Positions 37,899 through 48,096 of a DNA stretch of 64,000 nucleotides are shown here, piece by piece (the first letter of the stretch is position 1; every line of letters begins with the position of its first letter). The stretch spans positions 982,465 through 1,046,464 of the forward strand of contig NZ_CP031153.1 in the NCBI RefSeq assembly GCF_003352465.1. Reading direction: 5' to 3'. The translations under genes and the position numbers were made by a program. Origin of the DNA: Kordia sp. SMS9 (GTDB lineage Bacteria; Bacteroidota; Bacteroidia; Flavobacteriales; Flavobacteriaceae). The notes under the pieces are model-generated. The model was not told the origin of the DNA. It did not search any database and worked only from the letters and a program-made list of their open reading frames with translations.

Positions 37899-39857
37899 TT
37901 AACTTCTATTTTCCAAAGAAGAAACCACATCTTCCACATTTTCCTTCACCCATTGTAAACACGCTTCAAAAGTATCATAGCAATCTGCTTCAGGAATTAA
38001 ATCGGGAATAATGTCAATACGTTCCATCATATAACGCGGTTGTGCCGGAATGTTGACAAATAGTACTTTACAGTCGGCACTTTTTAAATCGACCAGAATA
38101 TCTTCTAACGTATACAATCCTGATTGATCCATGTATTGCATTCGTCCCATACGAATAATTACTGTACGCGCAGTTTCGGGTAATTGTTTGGACAACGCTT
38201 GAATTTCACTAGTAGAACCAAAAAATAACGGTCCTTTGATGTGTTTGATAAAGACTTCTTCTTTTAAATTTTCTGGAAAATCCATTTCATCGTCCCAAGC
38301 TTCTTCGCGTAAGGTTTTAATGTCTGAACCTTTCGCAGTAATGTCACCAATTTTTTTCATAAACATCAACGACGCAATGACCAATCCGATGCCTACTGCA
38401 TAAATTAAATCCCAAAAAGTAGACAATCCCAAGACAATTAACATAATTAGTACTTCCGAACTTAGTTGTAGCGGCCCTAATTTGATATCTTTTGGCAAAC
38501 TCGGAATCGCTTTTAAACCTTTATAATCCATCACACCAATTCCTACGGTGATTAAAATTCCGGCTAAGACTGCTGCTGGAATTTGGGAAGCCACAGGTCC
38601 TAAGGATAATAGAATAATCAATAGCAACACACCGGCAATCATTCCTGATAAAGGTGTTTTTCCACCAGAATTGATATTGACAACCGTACGAATGGTAGCT
38701 CCGGCACCTGGAATTCCTCCAAAAACAGCGGCAATCGAGTTTCCAATTCCTTGTCCAATCAATTCCTTGTTAGGATTGTGTTTGGTTTTGGTCATATTGT
38801 CTGCCACAACACTCGTCAATAAGGAATCTATCGCGCCAAGCAACGCCAAGGTTAATGCCGTAAATATGTAAGGTGTTATGTTTGCAAAGCTAAATCCTGT
38901 AAAGATTTCCATATTTGGAACTGGCAAACCCGAAGGTATTTCTTCAATTTTTGCGTAATTCAAATCAAATCCTACGGAAATTCCAGACATTACCAACAAG
39001 GCAACTAACGTGCTTGGAATGGCTTTCGTAATTTTTTTAAAACCATAAATGATTACAATCGTTCCAACAACCAACATGACTTCTAGCCAAAGTGATTTTT
39101 TCTTTGGAGTTTCATCATTCGTTTGCCTAACATAAGTGTATGCTGACGGATTTTGCAGTTCTGCCATTAAGTTTTCCAACGCTCTTGGCAATACTTTAAA
39201 CGTTCCTAAAACGCCTGAAGCATTATTTTTTGCCAAGGTTTTGGACTCTTTTAGGATGTCTTCTGCCGTGATTTCTTTTCCGCGCTTTACCGTTTCTTCA
39301 AAGTTTTCTAATACCAAAATACCTTCTTGCTCTTCAGCTCTTAAAATATCTTCTAAGATGACTTCTTCCGCTTGCCCTTTAAAGGTTTCTACATATACCA
39401 TATCATCTTTTGGATAATAGCCTACAGCGGGCAGAATTTGTGTGATTAAGATGATGACACCAATTGCCGTCATAAAGCCTGAAACTACAGGATATGGAAT
39501 GTATTTTATGTATTTTCCTAAACCGATAGCACCCAAACCAACTTGCATGATTCCTGCTAATAGAAAAACGGTTAAAATAGCTGGTAAAGCTTTGGTAACA
39601 TCTCCGCCGTTGGCTGCAATAATGGCTGCAATGACTACCATACTTACGGCAGTCATCGGTGCTGTTGGTCCCGAAATTTGTGTGTTGGTTCCTCCAAATA
39701 AAGCGGCAAAGAAACTGATAAAAATAGCTCCGTATAATCCTGCACTTGGTCCTAAGCCTGAAGAAACTCCAAAAGCCAAAGCGAGCGGTAATGCAACGAT
39801 TCCAGCAGTAATTCCTCCAAAAGCATCGCCCTTGATATTAGAGAATAGGTTTTTCAT
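37899..39857 (-). CDS. SulP-family anion transporter with STAS domain
   Basis: A 652-residue inner-membrane transporter. The N-terminal region GDAFGGITAGIVALPLALAF and the SGPTAPMTAVSMVVIAAII stretch are typical SulP. The C-terminal STAS domain (about residues 535-640) contains YMDQSGLYTLEDI. About 100 extra residues (roughly 150-255), acidic and helical (AEEVILEDILRAEEQEG), interrupt the membrane domain after the fifth or sixth helix, which makes the protein longer than usual. The substrate could be sulfate or bicarbonate and cannot be decided. Confidence 0.9.
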   Translation of the reverse strand: MKNLFSNIKGDAFGGITAGIVALPLALAFGVSSGLGPSAGLYGAIFISFFAALFGGTNTQISGPTAPMTAVSMVVIAAIIAANGGDVTKALPAILTVFLLAGIMQVGLGAIGLGKYIKYIPYPVVSGFMTAIGVIILITQILPAVGYYPKDDMVYVETFKGQAEEVILEDILRAEEQEGILVLENFEETVKRGKEITAEDILKESKTLAKNNASGVLGTFKVLPRALENLMAELQNPSAYTYVRQTNDETPKKKSLWLEVMLVVGTIVIIYGFKKITKAIPSTLVALLVMSGISVGFDLNYAKIEEIPSGLPVPNMEIFTGFSFANITPYIFTALTLALLGAIDSLLTSVVADNMTKTKHNPNKELIGQGIGNSIAAVFGGIPGAGATIRTVVNINSGGKTPLSGMIAGVLLLIILLSLGPVASQIPAAVLAGILITVGIGVMDYKGLKAIPSLPKDIKLGPLQLSSEVLIMLIVLGLSTFWDLIYAVGIGLVIASLMFMKKIGDITAKGSDIKTLREEAWDDEMDFPENLKEEVFIKHIKGPLFFGSTSEIQALSKQLPETARTVIIRMGRMQYMDQSGLYTLEDILVDLKSADCKVLFVNIPAQPRYMMERIDIIPDLIPEADCYDTFEACLQWVKENVEDVVSSLENRS

Positions 39858-39935
39858 CAGTTAGTCATTTATAAGAGCAAATTGCCCATGATAGTTGGTA
39901 TGAGGTGTAAAAATAAGGATTAAAACGAAATTTGA

Positions 39936-40697
39936 CTATAATTCATTGACGTCTTCTGCAATGATCCAACCAATTTTTCCGTCGATGAGTTGAATTTTTT
40001 TCCAGTTGTCTACGGTATCTAAAACTTGTACTTTGGTTCCTTCGTGCAATACAAATACCTCATCACTACGCAAATTAGGTTCTGCTTTGACAGCCGTTTC
40101 TTTTGCAAATACAATTGCAGGACGATCTGCTTGTGCTTTTCCGTATTGCTGATATGCAATGGCAACGCTTCCTAAGATGAAGAGAAATGCAATGAAACTG
40201 ATCAAAAAGTAGATTCGTTTTTTAAGTGTTTCATAGGAGAATTGATACAATAGAAATGAAATTACACATAAAAAGCCAAAAATAATCGCCATCCACGCCC
40301 ATTGGTTGTAGGTAAAGGTGTTGGTAATCCTATTGACAAATTTTGAAAGCTGTGTTTTTGGTAACGGTTCAATGGCATCAATCGTCATATTTTTGGCAAA
40401 TGCCAGATTGTTGATAATGTCTTCATCGTTTGGCGACAATTGCAATGCTTTTTCAAAATAGTAAATACTCGATCCAATTTCGTTGCTTTTGTAATATGCA
40501 TTTCCAAGATTGTAATAGATCGCCGCAGAATGTTTGCCTGTTTTTAAAATAGCTTTGTATTGGGTAATGGCTTCTGGAAAGTTTCCATCATTGTATGCTT
40601 TGTTTGCCGCTTCAAAAGCAGTTGTATTTTCTTGTCCAAATACGAATGAAAAGCTAGAAATGAGCACGAAAAGTAAGTATGTTATTTTTGTCTTCAT
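39936..40697 (-). CDS. batE: BatE: TPR and SH3-like domain membrane protein
   Basis: A 253-residue protein with a signal peptide (ending near VFGQ), two or three TPR units (NKAYNDGNFPEAITQYKAIL and AAIYYNLGNAYYKSNEIGSS), two membrane segments and a C-terminal bacterial SH3 domain (VKAEPNLRSDEVFVLHEGTK). This is the BatE layout of Bacteroidetes Bat operons, which were linked to aerotolerance in Bacteroides. It is the last gene of the operon, five bases after batD. Confidence 0.87.
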   Translation of the reverse strand: MKTKITYLLFVLISSFSFVFGQENTTAFEAANKAYNDGNFPEAITQYKAILKTGKHSAAIYYNLGNAYYKSNEIGSSIYYFEKALQLSPNDEDIINNLAFAKNMTIDAIEPLPKTQLSKFVNRITNTFTYNQWAWMAIIFGFLCVISFLLYQFSYETLKKRIYFLISFIAFLFILGSVAIAYQQYGKAQADRPAIVFAKETAVKAEPNLRSDEVFVLHEGTKVQVLDTVDNWKKIQLIDGKIGWIIAEDVNEL

Positions 40698-40702
40698 CTC
40701 TG

Positions 40703-42475
40703 TTATTTTAGTTGTTTGTCAATTTGCGAAATGGTGTGTACCGATTTCTCATAATCTTTGTTGATGGTTACGTTAGATGCTGGCGTGTAGCGCGCAAATT
40801 CGCAACTTTCTAACAAGGTGATAAATTCGTGAATAGTTGCTGAATTTACACTGCGTTCGGTGAGTAATTGACTTATTTTTTCTTTGCTAAACTCCGAAGT
40901 TTCAATGCGAAGTTTGGCACGCAAATAATTATGCAATCCGCGTTCTAACACTTCATAAAATGCTTCTTGATCGTTTAGTTTTTTCTTCGCTTCTGATAAG
41001 TATTTTTTCGCTAAGCGATTTGCCCTTCGTGTTTTATTTCCTTCAATATCATTATCAAACGCTCTCTTTTTTCTTCGCACAATTAAAATAATCGGAATAA
41101 AGAAGAAAGGTCCAAATAACAATCCGTAGAATAAGTTCGATTTGAAGAAATCTTCCGTTTCCACAGGCACTAAATTTGCATCTGTTTTTAAGAATCTGAA
41201 TTGTGAACCGTTTGTGGTAACGAGTTGTTTTTGGGTTGCATTTTGATCGTTTGTATTTTCAGACGTTGCAGTATTTACAGGACCTTCAACGACATCAATA
41301 ATAATTTCGTCAGAACGTAAGGTTTTGTATTTTTTATCAGAAGGATCAAAATACGAGAATGATACACTTGGTATCGGATATTTTCCTTTGAATTGTGGCA
41401 CAACGGTGTAACTGTCAGAAATTTTTCCTTGCATTCCTCCAATTCGCGTTGTTACACGTTCTGTAAATTCAGGATCGTATACTTCTAAAGAACTTGGCAA
41501 TTTCAGTTTTGGCAGTTCAAACAATTTTAGGTTTCCTTTCCCTGAGACTTCTATTTTTGCTTGCAACGATTCGGAGGCATTTAGTGATTGTTTGCTCGTG
41601 GTGACTTCAAAATTGAAATCGCCCACAGCACCAGCAAAGTTTTCAGGTTTTCCTGCTTCTGGTAATTTTTTGACATTCACTGTTCTTCGTGCAGATGAAA
41701 CCGTTTTATGAACCGTTTCATAACGACGTCCAAATACGTCTCTACGATTGGTTGGCACTGAAATTTGTAAGTCGATTGAAAAAGGTTCTATGACTTGTTT
41801 TCCTGTTTTTTGTGGATATAACACAAAGCGTTTTAAGGTAACATAGGAATAATCTTCACCTTTGTACGTGGTTCGTTCGGCACGTCGCATTTGTGTTTGA
41901 ATGCTTTGACTCCAAAAGTTATTGAATGTGGGTTTTCCGAGTTCGCGGTAATCATTGACAATGATGCCTGGCTTTACATACAATTTGTATGAGATTGTTA
42001 CAGGCTCGTTCAAATACGGATTGCCTTTAGAGACTTCTGTGACCAAGTGCAAACCTTCGGAAATGGCAGTATCTGTACTATTGCCGTTTTGTGCGCCGTT
42101 TACAGCTTTGGTTACCGTGATTTTTACTGGTAAGGTTTTATACACTTGCCCATCAATTTCTACTTTTGCTTGTTTGATGGTAAAGGTTCCTTCCGCTTTT
42201 GGCTGTATGAAATACGTGTATGTTTTTGAGAAAGAGCGTTGTCCGTTATTCCACACATGACTCATAGACTGAATTGGTCCGCCAACAACACGAAATCCTG
42301 CAAAGCTTGGCGCGGTAAAATTGTCGCCGTCTCTGTCCATTTCAAAGTCAACTTTCAAACGTTCATTAACGCCTAGTTTCTTTTTACTAACTTTGGTTTC
42401 AAAAGTTACCTGCGCACTGATAGCACTTGAAAATAGTACAAATAGTAGTGTTGATATGTATGTTGTAAGTTTCAT
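40703..42475 (-). CDS. batD: BatD: oxygen-tolerance family membrane protein
   Basis: A 590-residue protein with signal peptide (MKLTTYISTLLFVLFSSAIS), a large periplasmic part with repeated Ig-like strands (VNERLKVDFEMDRDGDNFTA, and later NASESLQAKIEVSGKGNL), one membrane segment near residue 445 (FYGLLFGPFFFIPIILIV) and a cytoplasmic helical tail. This is the BatD architecture. It lies between batC and batE. Confidence 0.9.
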   Translation of the reverse strand: MKLTTYISTLLFVLFSSAISAQVTFETKVSKKKLGVNERLKVDFEMDRDGDNFTAPSFAGFRVVGGPIQSMSHVWNNGQRSFSKTYTYFIQPKAEGTFTIKQAKVEIDGQVYKTLPVKITVTKAVNGAQNGNSTDTAISEGLHLVTEVSKGNPYLNEPVTISYKLYVKPGIIVNDYRELGKPTFNNFWSQSIQTQMRRAERTTYKGEDYSYVTLKRFVLYPQKTGKQVIEPFSIDLQISVPTNRRDVFGRRYETVHKTVSSARRTVNVKKLPEAGKPENFAGAVGDFNFEVTTSKQSLNASESLQAKIEVSGKGNLKLFELPKLKLPSSLEVYDPEFTERVTTRIGGMQGKISDSYTVVPQFKGKYPIPSVSFSYFDPSDKKYKTLRSDEIIIDVVEGPVNTATSENTNDQNATQKQLVTTNGSQFRFLKTDANLVPVETEDFFKSNLFYGLLFGPFFFIPIILIVRRKKRAFDNDIEGNKTRRANRLAKKYLSEAKKKLNDQEAFYEVLERGLHNYLRAKLRIETSEFSKEKISQLLTERSVNSATIHEFITLLESCEFARYTPASNVTINKDYEKSVHTISQIDKQLK

Positions 42476-42522
42476 CGTTTGTAACGAACTTTTCTTCGTT
42501 TTTGTCTCTGTTTTTTTAATAA

Positions 42523-43380
42523 TTACCAGTCTTTTTCAGCTTTTACTTTGACACCTTTTGCCTTTTTTTCGTTCAGTTTATCCTGCGTTTTCTTTTCCGC
42601 ATTGTTCATTGCCTTCAACAAGCTTTTTACTTGTTGTGGCGACAACTGATTTGGCTTTGGCTGTCGTTGTTGCTCTTTGTTTTTATCGTCTTTTTGGTCT
42701 GCTTTTCCTTGACCGTCTTTGTTATCTTTTTGCTTCTTTTCTTTTTCTTGATCGCCTTCGCCATCTTTATTTTTGTCGTCCTTTCCGCCTTCGTCTTTTT
42801 CCTTGTCGCCTTGGTCTTCGTTTTTATCTTTTTGATCGTTTTTATCTTGATCTTTTTTGTCTTGCTCTTTTTCCTGCTCCTTTTTGTCCTTGTCTTTTTT
42901 ATCCTTATCGTCGTCTTTCGGAGGATTTTTCTCAAGCATGTCTTTTGCAAGGGCAAAATTGTAACGCGTTTCATCATCCGATGGTTTGTTGCGCAATGCA
43001 TTTTTGTACGCTACTACGGCTTTTTCATATTCTTTGTTGTTCATAAACACATTTCCCATATTGTGATATGCCTTGTGTTTATCAGCTTTCGTAGTTGCTA
43101 CCTCAGCCGCTTGTTTGTATCGGTTGAACGCTTCTTCATAACTTTCATTTTCGTAGTAAACGTTTCCTAAGTTATACTTTGCTGCCACATTTTCGCCGTC
43201 TTTGGAGATCGCTTTTCGGTATTCGGCTTCTGCATCTATATAACTGCTGTCTTTGACTGCATTGTTTGCTTTGTACGTATAGTTTTTCGATTCATTTTTG
43301 AAGGCATCTACCTTTTCATTTTGTGCATACGATATGGAAATCGTCAACAATGCAAGCAATATGTTTTGTACATTTTTCAT
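42523..43380 (-). CDS. batC: BatC: TPR protein with a highly charged tail
   Basis: A 285-residue protein with signal peptide (MKNVQNILLALLTISISYAQ). Three TPR-like units span about residues 38-150 (AAKYNLGNVYYENESYEEAF; KAYHNMGNVFMNNKEYEKAV). The C-terminal 130 residues are extremely rich in Lys, Asp, Glu and Gln (DDKDKKDKDKKEQEKEQDKK), so probably disordered. Its start overlaps the batB stop by four bases. Confidence 0.88.
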   Translation of the reverse strand: MKNVQNILLALLTISISYAQNEKVDAFKNESKNYTYKANNAVKDSSYIDAEAEYRKAISKDGENVAAKYNLGNVYYENESYEEAFNRYKQAAEVATTKADKHKAYHNMGNVFMNNKEYEKAVVAYKNALRNKPSDDETRYNFALAKDMLEKNPPKDDDKDKKDKDKKEQEKEQDKKDQDKNDQKDKNEDQGDKEKDEGGKDDKNKDGEGDQEKEKKQKDNKDGQGKADQKDDKNKEQQRQPKPNQLSPQQVKSLLKAMNNAEKKTQDKLNEKKAKGVKVKAEKDW

Positions 43381-44411
43381 GATTCTTTTTCATTAAATAG
43401 GTTTAACTTTTGCAACCATGCTGTTTTTCGTTCTAATAGAAAAACATCGAACAGTAATAAGAAGATTCCCAAACCGAGAAACCATTGAAATTGGTCTTGG
43501 AATTCAGAGAATTTTTTCGCTTCAAATTCTGTTTTATTCATTGTAGACAGTCGATCCGTAATGAAGCTTACTGCATCTTCGGTGATCTTTCCATCTATAT
43601 ATTCGCCATCGCCTTCGGAGGCAATTTCTTTGAGTGTCTGTTCATTGAGTCGTGTAATGACGACTTCACCTTGCAAATCGCGTTTGAAGGATTCTACGAT
43701 TCCGCGTCGTTTCAACGGAATGCGTCCGCCTTTTGTCGTTCCCACTCCGATGGTGTAGGTTTTGATGCCTTCTTTTGTTGCTTCGTCTGCCAATTTTCCT
43801 GCACCTCCTGTATGATCTTCTCCATCGGAAATGATGACCAATACACGATTGGTTTGTTCTACATCGTCATAATAGGTTTTTGCCAAACGAATGGCGTCAT
43901 TGATGGCAGTTCCCTGCGATGATAACATGTCCGTGTTCAGATTTCCTAAGAACATTTTTGCGGCTGAAAAATCAGTGGTAATTGGTAATTGCGGAATGGC
44001 TCTTCCCGCGTAAGCGATAATACCTATACGATCGCTTCCCAAGTTATTGATGATTTCAGAGACAATTCGCTTTGCTTTGTCCAATCGGCTTGGAGAAATA
44101 TCTTCTGCCAACATGCTTTTAGACACATCTACCGCGAATACAATATCGACACCTTCTCGTTTTACTGTTTCCAGTTTCGTGCCAATTTTTGGATTGACCA
44201 ATGCTACAACTAAAGATCCGATTGCCAAACACCAAATCACTAATTTTAGAATAGGCTTAAAAGTAGATTTTTCTGGACTTAAACGTTCTAAGAGTTGTTT
44301 GTTGGCAAATTTACGTTGCGCGTTGCGTTTCCATAACTGCATGAGTATGAAAATCAACACCACAATTGGGATGATGATTAGTAAGTAAAAATATTTTTTT
44401 TCTTCTAACAT
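43377..44411 (-). CDS. batB: BatB: von Willebrand factor A domain protein
   Basis: A 344-residue protein with membrane helices at both ends and a vWA domain between. The metal-ion site is DVSKSMLAEDI (DxSxS), with the later Asp in VIISDGEDHTGG. It would sit in the inner membrane with the domain on the outer side. It is translationally coupled to batC. Confidence 0.92.
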   Translation of the reverse strand: MLEEKKYFYLLIIIPIVVLIFILMQLWKRNAQRKFANKQLLERLSPEKSTFKPILKLVIWCLAIGSLVVALVNPKIGTKLETVKREGVDIVFAVDVSKSMLAEDISPSRLDKAKRIVSEIINNLGSDRIGIIAYAGRAIPQLPITTDFSAAKMFLGNLNTDMLSSQGTAINDAIRLAKTYYDDVEQTNRVLVIISDGEDHTGGAGKLADEATKEGIKTYTIGVGTTKGGRIPLKRRGIVESFKRDLQGEVVITRLNEQTLKEIASEGDGEYIDGKITEDAVSFITDRLSTMNKTEFEAKKFSEFQDQFQWFLGLGIFLLLFDVFLLERKTAWLQKLNLFNEKES

Positions 44412-44419
44412 AATTCGCT

Positions 44420-45427
44420 TTAGATAAAACTTCTAAATAAGGTTTTGCGCAATAAGATTTCTAACAGTAATAATATGCCTGCAAAAAAGACAAAGATCCT
44501 GAATTTTTCTTCATAATTGGTATAGCGAAATTCTTCAATTTCTGTCTTTTCCAACTTGTTGATTTCTTCATAGATTCCTGCTAATTTTTTACTATTCGTA
44601 GCTCTAAAATATTTTCCTCCAGTGGTTTTGGCAATTTGCTTTAATAGCTTTTCGTCAATTTTCACTTGCATGTTTCTGTATTGAAAAGAGCCATCTGGAT
44701 TAATTGCAAATGGTGTGGATGCCATTCCGTTGGTTCCAATTCCGATGGTGTAGGTTTTGATACCATATTCTACTGCCAACTCGGAAGCAATTTGTGGTTC
44801 AATAAATCCTGCATTGTTTTCTCCGTCAGTTAATAGAATGATGACTTTACTTTTGGCTTTGCTATCTTTTAAACGATTGACAGCCGTTGCCAATCCCATT
44901 CCAATCGCTGTTCCACCTGTGAGTTCGCCATACTTAAATTTTATTTCTTTTAACGCATTTTGAATGATGTTTTTATCAGTGGTAATCGGTGTTTTGGTAA
45001 AACTTTCTCCTGCATATACAACCAATCCGATTCGGTCACTTGGTCTTCCTTCAATAAATTCAGCTGCCACTCTTTTTAGCGCCGCCAATCTGTTGGGTTT
45101 TAAATCTCTCGACAGCATACTTGCGGATACATCAATTGCCATGACAATGTCAATTCCCTTGTTGGTTTTGACTCTCGTGGAAACTTCTTTGGTTTGCGGA
45201 CGCGCCAATGCAACAATTAATGCTGCAACTGCCAACATGCGCAATGCAAACAGTATTGGTTTTAGCTTTGGCAACATACTTTGCGTAGCTTTGAATCCTT
45301 GCAAACTTGACATTTTGACATCAGCCAACTGTTTTGGTTTTTTCCAAACATACCAAGCAATTGCTACTGGAATGAACAATAGCAACCAAAAAAATTGTGG
45401 ATGTGCAAATGTATAATTATCGATCAT
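44420..45427 (-). CDS. batA: BatA: von Willebrand factor A domain protein
   Basis: A 335-residue relative of BatB with the same layout: N-terminal helices, vWA domain with DVSASMLSRDL and IILLTDGENNAG, and a C-terminal helix (FRIFVFFAGILLLLEILL). Its start overlaps the preceding gene by 11 bases. Confidence 0.92.
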   Translation of the reverse strand: MIDNYTFAHPQFFWLLLFIPVAIAWYVWKKPKQLADVKMSSLQGFKATQSMLPKLKPILFALRMLAVAALIVALARPQTKEVSTRVKTNKGIDIVMAIDVSASMLSRDLKPNRLAALKRVAAEFIEGRPSDRIGLVVYAGESFTKTPITTDKNIIQNALKEIKFKYGELTGGTAIGMGLATAVNRLKDSKAKSKVIILLTDGENNAGFIEPQIASELAVEYGIKTYTIGIGTNGMASTPFAINPDGSFQYRNMQVKIDEKLLKQIAKTTGGKYFRATNSKKLAGIYEEINKLEKTEIEEFRYTNYEEKFRIFVFFAGILLLLEILLRKTLFRSFI

Positions 45428-47117
45428 TCGTCGTTTTCTTTTCTATTAGTGTGATGGAATTTAATATGCGATCCACCAACGTTTTTCCGTCTTCATCATC
45501 TTCTGCATACATCATCGTCAAGGTTTGTACGCCACGACCTTCTTGAAATATATAGGCTTCATATTCTCTTTCTTGCGTGCTACTGAATGGACTTAATGTG
45601 TCTACAAAAATTCCACTTCCATGTATTTTGAGTCCTTCAATACCTGTTGGCGATTCGTATTCTTCAGTAAATACCAAAAGTTCGGTAGCACCTTCATCTT
45701 CAAATTTCTTTAGAATTTTTTCTGCAATGTCATCCAAGGTAATTTCAGGTTGTTGCTTGAATGTCGTCACTGCCAAGTCAATGGAAAATGGTGCCAAATG
45801 ACTTTGATAGCTGTATATATCTGTTTCCGAAATCGCTGACGCGGAGTCTTTTACTTTTATAGGCGTTATGCGTTTTAATACTTGCGGTGTGGAAATGGTA
45901 AAGTCAGCCGTTCCATATTTACTCGTAACCCATTCGTCTTCAAGCAAATCGCCCATAGAATGACCTACATACGTATTTTCTTTTACGTATTCCAAAGTTG
46001 CATAACCGACCAATCCGCCAAAAGCGATGATCATTCCCACAACTCCGATCACGGTATTTCTAAAACGTTGCTTTTTGCGTTGTTCTTCTAACAGTCGTAA
46101 TTTATATTCTTCGTCTTTGCGCAATTCTTCTTCTGAGATTTCAGGAATAGCTTCTTTGGTTTCAACGACGATGTTTTCTACCAAATTACGATCGGCTTTT
46201 ACAACGGCATCATCTGGTTTGGATTTCGCAAATTTTACCAAATCGGCTGTTTGCAGTACGTTTTTTAGATTTTTGATGGTTTCATCTTTCAAATCCAAAT
46301 ACCCTGCATCTTTTTGTGCTTCTATTTTACGAATCAATTCGGCCGTAGTACTTTCCAACGCATCAATGCGAACTTCTTCTTCGATATATTGACGCACAAT
46401 GTTGGTGAGTTCAGAATAGTAGCCTTTGTATTCTGAATTGAGTAATAATCGTGATTTGTCCAACTCATTTAATTGCAACAAGGCGCGATCGTACGGAGGA
46501 ATTTCAGCTTTTTTCTTTTTTTGCTGTTTCTCTCTTAGTTGTAATACAAAAAAGTAGAAATATGCGCCAAATAGTGCCATTAATCCTAAAACAATTAAGA
46601 GATATATCCACCAATTACTGCTGCCTTTATCAACGGCAGTGATTTTTTTGATGTCAAACATTTGCTGTTTTAGCGTATCTACAGGCACATCCGCCACAGC
46701 AACACGAATAGAATCGGTAAAGAATGCCTTTTCGTTGATGAGTATTTTTAGTTTTGGAATGTAATACGTTCCCGAATCAAATTGTGTGATTCCGTATTCT
46801 TTGATGAGATTGTAGTTCGCATCTTGCTTTACGGTATCCGTATCGTAGGCTTCCAACAATTCCAATGGCAAAAATAGATTGTTCCCTTCTGGAAACACAA
46901 TTGTTGCCGTTGTATCTGCTTCTACCGAGAGTGAAAACTTGATTTCTTCTCCAATTTTGATTTGCGTAGAATCCACTTTCGCTGTCACTTTTTGCGCGAA
47001 TGTTTGTGTGGCAAATAGACAAAAGAAAACCATCCATAAACCGCTCATTCGCTGGAATGCAAAACGTTTTGTAGATCGTTTTAATTTTGTATTTATATTT
47101 CGTAATTCGTACTTCAT
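45417..47117 (-). CDS. Bat-operon membrane protein with Ig-like region
   Basis: A 566-residue protein between the DUF58 gene and batA. A signal-like helix ends at TFAQ (MSGLWMVFFCLFATQTFAQ begins at residue 24, so 47048 is an alternative start). A BatD-like periplasmic region follows, then a membrane helix near residue 178 (NWWIYLLIVLGLMALFGAYF), a coiled cytoplasmic part and a second helix near residue 355. The C-terminal half (VGHSMGDLLEDEWVTSKYGT and onward) is another domain I do not recognise. It is probably the BatI-like component of the operon. Confidence 0.75.
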   Translation of the reverse strand: MKYELRNINTKLKRSTKRFAFQRMSGLWMVFFCLFATQTFAQKVTAKVDSTQIKIGEEIKFSLSVEADTTATIVFPEGNNLFLPLELLEAYDTDTVKQDANYNLIKEYGITQFDSGTYYIPKLKILINEKAFFTDSIRVAVADVPVDTLKQQMFDIKKITAVDKGSSNWWIYLLIVLGLMALFGAYFYFFVLQLREKQQKKKKAEIPPYDRALLQLNELDKSRLLLNSEYKGYYSELTNIVRQYIEEEVRIDALESTTAELIRKIEAQKDAGYLDLKDETIKNLKNVLQTADLVKFAKSKPDDAVVKADRNLVENIVVETKEAIPEISEEELRKDEEYKLRLLEEQRKKQRFRNTVIGVVGMIIAFGGLVGYATLEYVKENTYVGHSMGDLLEDEWVTSKYGTADFTISTPQVLKRITPIKVKDSASAISETDIYSYQSHLAPFSIDLAVTTFKQQPEITLDDIAEKILKKFEDEGATELLVFTEEYESPTGIEGLKIHGSGIFVDTLSPFSSTQEREYEAYIFQEGRGVQTLTMMYAEDDEDGKTLVDRILNSITLIEKKTTNDR

Positions 47118-47124
47118 AATTGGC

Positions 47125-47991
47125 TTAGCCTCTTCGTTTAAAATAGCCTAATAATTTTTTTACATAACTTTCATCAACACTCGCACTGATGGTTCCTGCG
47201 CCACTTCTGGAAAATAATTCTTGAAAGTATTTTACTTTGTTTCTGTAATAGTTGGTGTAATTGTTTCGCACTTTTTTGGAACCTGTATTGACCAACATGG
47301 TTTCGCCGGTTTCGCTGTCGAGCATTTGTACAATTCCTAAGTTTGGAATGGTTTCTTCGCGTTGATCATAAATACGAATTCCCGTAAGGTCGTGTTTTTT
47401 TGCGGCAATTTTCAAGGTTTGCTCATATTCATCTGCAATAAAATCTGAAAGAATAAAGACAATTGCTTTTTTCTTCATGACGCTTGATAGAAATTTTAAT
47501 GCTTGCGAGACATCTGTTTTGGTGCTTTTTGGCGTAAATTCTAACAGTTCACGAATAATGCGCAATACATGCGATTTTCCTTTTTTCGGCGGAATGAACA
47601 ATTCAATATCATCTGAAAATAAAATCAGTCCAACTTTATCATTGTTTTGCATTGCTGAAAATGCCAACGTTGCCGAAATTTCGGTGATGGTTTCGTTTTT
47701 AAATTGTGCATTCGTTCCAAAAAGTTCAGATCCTGAGACATCCACCATCAACATCATTGTCAATTCACGTTCTTCTTCGAATACTTTGATGTACGGTTCG
47801 TTGTAGCGCGCGGTTACATTCCAATCAATATTTCGTACATCGTCACCAAATTGATACTGACGCACTTCGCTAAACGTCATTCCACGTCCTTTGAAGGTAG
47901 AATGGTATTCTCCTCCAAAAATGTGATCGCTCAATCGGCGCGTTTTAATTTCTATTTTTCGTACTTTTTTAAGTAACTCTTTCGTATCCAT
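47125..47991 (-). CDS. DUF58 domain protein
   Basis: A 288-residue soluble protein. The family signature is clear: GMTFSEVRQYQFGDDVRNID, then WNVTARYNEPYIKVFEEER, then a vWA-like part beginning MMLMVDVSGSELFG. DUF58 proteins accompany MoxR ATPases and vWA proteins and are thought to act as partners in complex maturation. It lies between moxR and the BatI-like gene. Confidence 0.92.
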   Translation of the reverse strand: MDTKELLKKVRKIEIKTRRLSDHIFGGEYHSTFKGRGMTFSEVRQYQFGDDVRNIDWNVTARYNEPYIKVFEEERELTMMLMVDVSGSELFGTNAQFKNETITEISATLAFSAMQNNDKVGLILFSDDIELFIPPKKGKSHVLRIIRELLEFTPKSTKTDVSQALKFLSSVMKKKAIVFILSDFIADEYEQTLKIAAKKHDLTGIRIYDQREETIPNLGIVQMLDSETGETMLVNTGSKKVRNNYTNYYRNKVKYFQELFSRSGAGTISASVDESYVKKLLGYFKRRG

Positions 47992-48096
47992 TGTTCAGCT
48001 TGATAAACATTCCGCATCTGATGCAGAATATTTTTGAAATAAAAACTTGGTTTCTTAGTGGTTTCCTGCCTTCGCAGGAATGACAAAATTTATTTA

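Noticed and set aside
42627-43170. Long overlapping frames on both strands of the batC tail
   Set aside because: They arise from the low-complexity Lys/Asp/Glu codons of BatC; the peptides are all Phe/Leu or all Lys and have no plausible start context.
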